Source of the DNA: Amorphochlora amoebiformis
Taxonomy: Eukaryota > Cercozoa > Chlorarachniophyceae
Direction: 5' to 3'
NCBI GenBank assembly: GCA_054601695.1
Contig: BAAHQB010000028.1
Span: forward strand, 992,001 to 1,056,000
Length of the DNA stretch: 64,000 nucleotides
The notes below the pieces were generated by a model that was not told the DNA's origin, did not search any database, and saw nothing but the letters and a program-made list of their open reading frames with translations. Of the stretch, positions 62,836-64,000 are shown piece by piece. Numbering within the stretch: position 1 is the stretch's first letter; each line of letters begins with the position of its first letter. The position numbers and the translations under genes are program-made.

Positions 62836-63207
62836 TCCCTTTTCTTGCTCTTTCTCTCTCACTCTCTCTCTCTCTCACTCACTCTCTCTCTTCAGTTTTT
62901 CCTCCTTCTTTCTCTCTCTCTCCCTCTCTCTCTCTCCCTCTTTATACATTTATCCCCCTCATTCGTCCTCTCTCTCTCTCTGTTTCTGTCTCTCGCTACC
63001 TCTCATCTTCATTCGACCCTATCTCTTATCCCTCCCCTCTCTCCCTCTCCCTCTCTCTCTCTCTCTCTCCCCTCTCTCTCTCCCTCTCTCTCTCTCCCTC
63101 TCTCTCTCTCTCTCCCCTCTCTCCCCTCTCTCTCCCCTCTCTCCCTCTCTCTCTCTCCCTCTCTCTCTCTCTCCCTCTCTCTCTCTCTCTCCTCTCTCCC
63201 TTCCCCT

Positions 63208-63258
<51 letters not shown>

Positions 63259-63390
63259 TCTTCATCTCCCTCTCTCTCCCTTTATTTGTCTCCTATCTGT
63301 CTCATGCTGTCTCCCTCGCTCTCTCTGAACAAGATCAGAACAAATCTCTCTCTCTCTCTCTTCGTTTTGTTTTATTTTACCCTTATCTCT
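62380..63390 (+). repeat. 1-kb CT-rich microsatellite after kinesin exon 62297-62369
   Basis: CTCTCT with TTTCTCCCTTT and CCCTTTTCCTTGCTCTTTC (19-nt) modules recurring every 60-130 bp up to about 62850, then CCCTCTCTC. It begins shortly after the donor GTAACG. Ser/Leu frames are artefacts. Confidence 0.93.
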
Positions 63391-63825
63391 GTACGTCTAA
63401 ATAATATATATATATAGAAATATATATATATATATATAGATATAATATATAATATATATGTACATATATATATAATGTCTCTGACTCTCACTCTCGGTCT
63501 CTCTGACTCTTGTCTCTCTCTCGCTCTCTCTGAACAAGATTAGATCTGTCTCGTCTCTCTCGCTCTTTCTGAACAAGATGAGAAGAGAGAGAGAGAGAGA
63601 GAGAGAGAAAACAAAGGTAGACGTGGAATGAGAATTACGTATGCCCTTGGTATGCATGTGTATACGTATTATATATTTAGATATATATATATATATATAA
63701 ATATATAATATATATATATATATATGTATTGATACATATATATATATATATATGTGTATGTATATGTATATAAAATACGGGAAATATGTTTAGGTTGAGC
63801 TATGGAGGATATAATGATGTGTTCC

Positions 63826-63894
<69 letters not shown>

Positions 63895-63922
63895 CATGTG
63901 TGTGTGTGTATTTTATACATAG

Positions 63923-63999
<77 letters not shown>

Positions 64000-64000
64000 T
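63391..64000. other. Right-edge region, kinesin intron or unresolved exons
   Basis: TA repeats with a CT patch holding copies of CTGAACAAGAT (63524-63581; another near 63326). Short unique stretches at 63600-63660 and 63775-63830 have AG followed by open bases but no in-phase exon I could justify. Confidence 0.4.

Overview
This is nuclear DNA from an intron-rich unicellular eukaryote. Genes are split by canonical GT-AG introns, interstitial TTAGGG/CCCTAA telomere-type repeats are common, and most introns and spacers are swamped by (TA)n, (CT/GA)n and (CA)n microsatellites. I cannot name the species. No prokaryotic, CRISPR, tRNA or rRNA feature was seen. Very long reading frames made only of Tyr/Ile, Ser/Leu, Arg/Glu or Thr/Leu are translated microsatellites, not genes. 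I built the gene models by hand, requiring GT/AG sites and reading phase to agree from exon to exon; none has transcript support here.

Layout. <1-1076 (-): Mis18-like centromere protein, running off the left edge. 1204-3833 (+): mitochondrial pyruvate dehydrogenase E1 beta, complete in 12 exons. 5503-16361 (-): a 637-residue coiled-coil protein with a signal peptide, in 32 very small exons, one of only 11 nt. 16903-18812 (+): a very short protein consisting mostly of one SIN3-type PAH domain. 18813-22298: spacer with minisatellites. 22299-32070 (+): a J-domain protein with a mitochondrial presequence and an unrecognised C-terminal half. 33344-33970 (-): calmodulin-like EF-hand protein with a damaged third EF-hand. 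34384-35837 (+): unrecognised, possibly perilipin-like protein carrying an internal duplication of about 80 residues. 37496-48098 (-): BCD1/ZNHIT6-type zf-HIT snoRNP assembly factor in 14 exons. 48478->62369 (+): kinesin with a complete motor domain in at least 22 exons, running off the right edge. Neighbours alternate between divergent pairs sharing short promoters and convergent pairs, with the PAH and J-domain genes head-to-tail.

The outstanding feature is a repeated architecture in the four long genes. Many exons are accompanied by one to seven truncated copies embedded in TA repeats. The rule is consistent: copies upstream of the intact exon carry its 5' part plus the acceptor, and copies downstream carry its 3' part plus the donor. 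This looks like recurrent tandem duplication with one breakpoint in the exon and the other in the TA tract. Most copies are decayed decoys. In the kinesin gene one exon is duplicated intact and in phase, and in the BCD1 gene four copies form possible in-frame 24-nt mini-exons. Telomere-type, CT and GATTCGA arrays also begin flush with splice donors. The genes themselves are ordinary housekeeping, cytoskeletal and chromatin functions and do not form one pathway.
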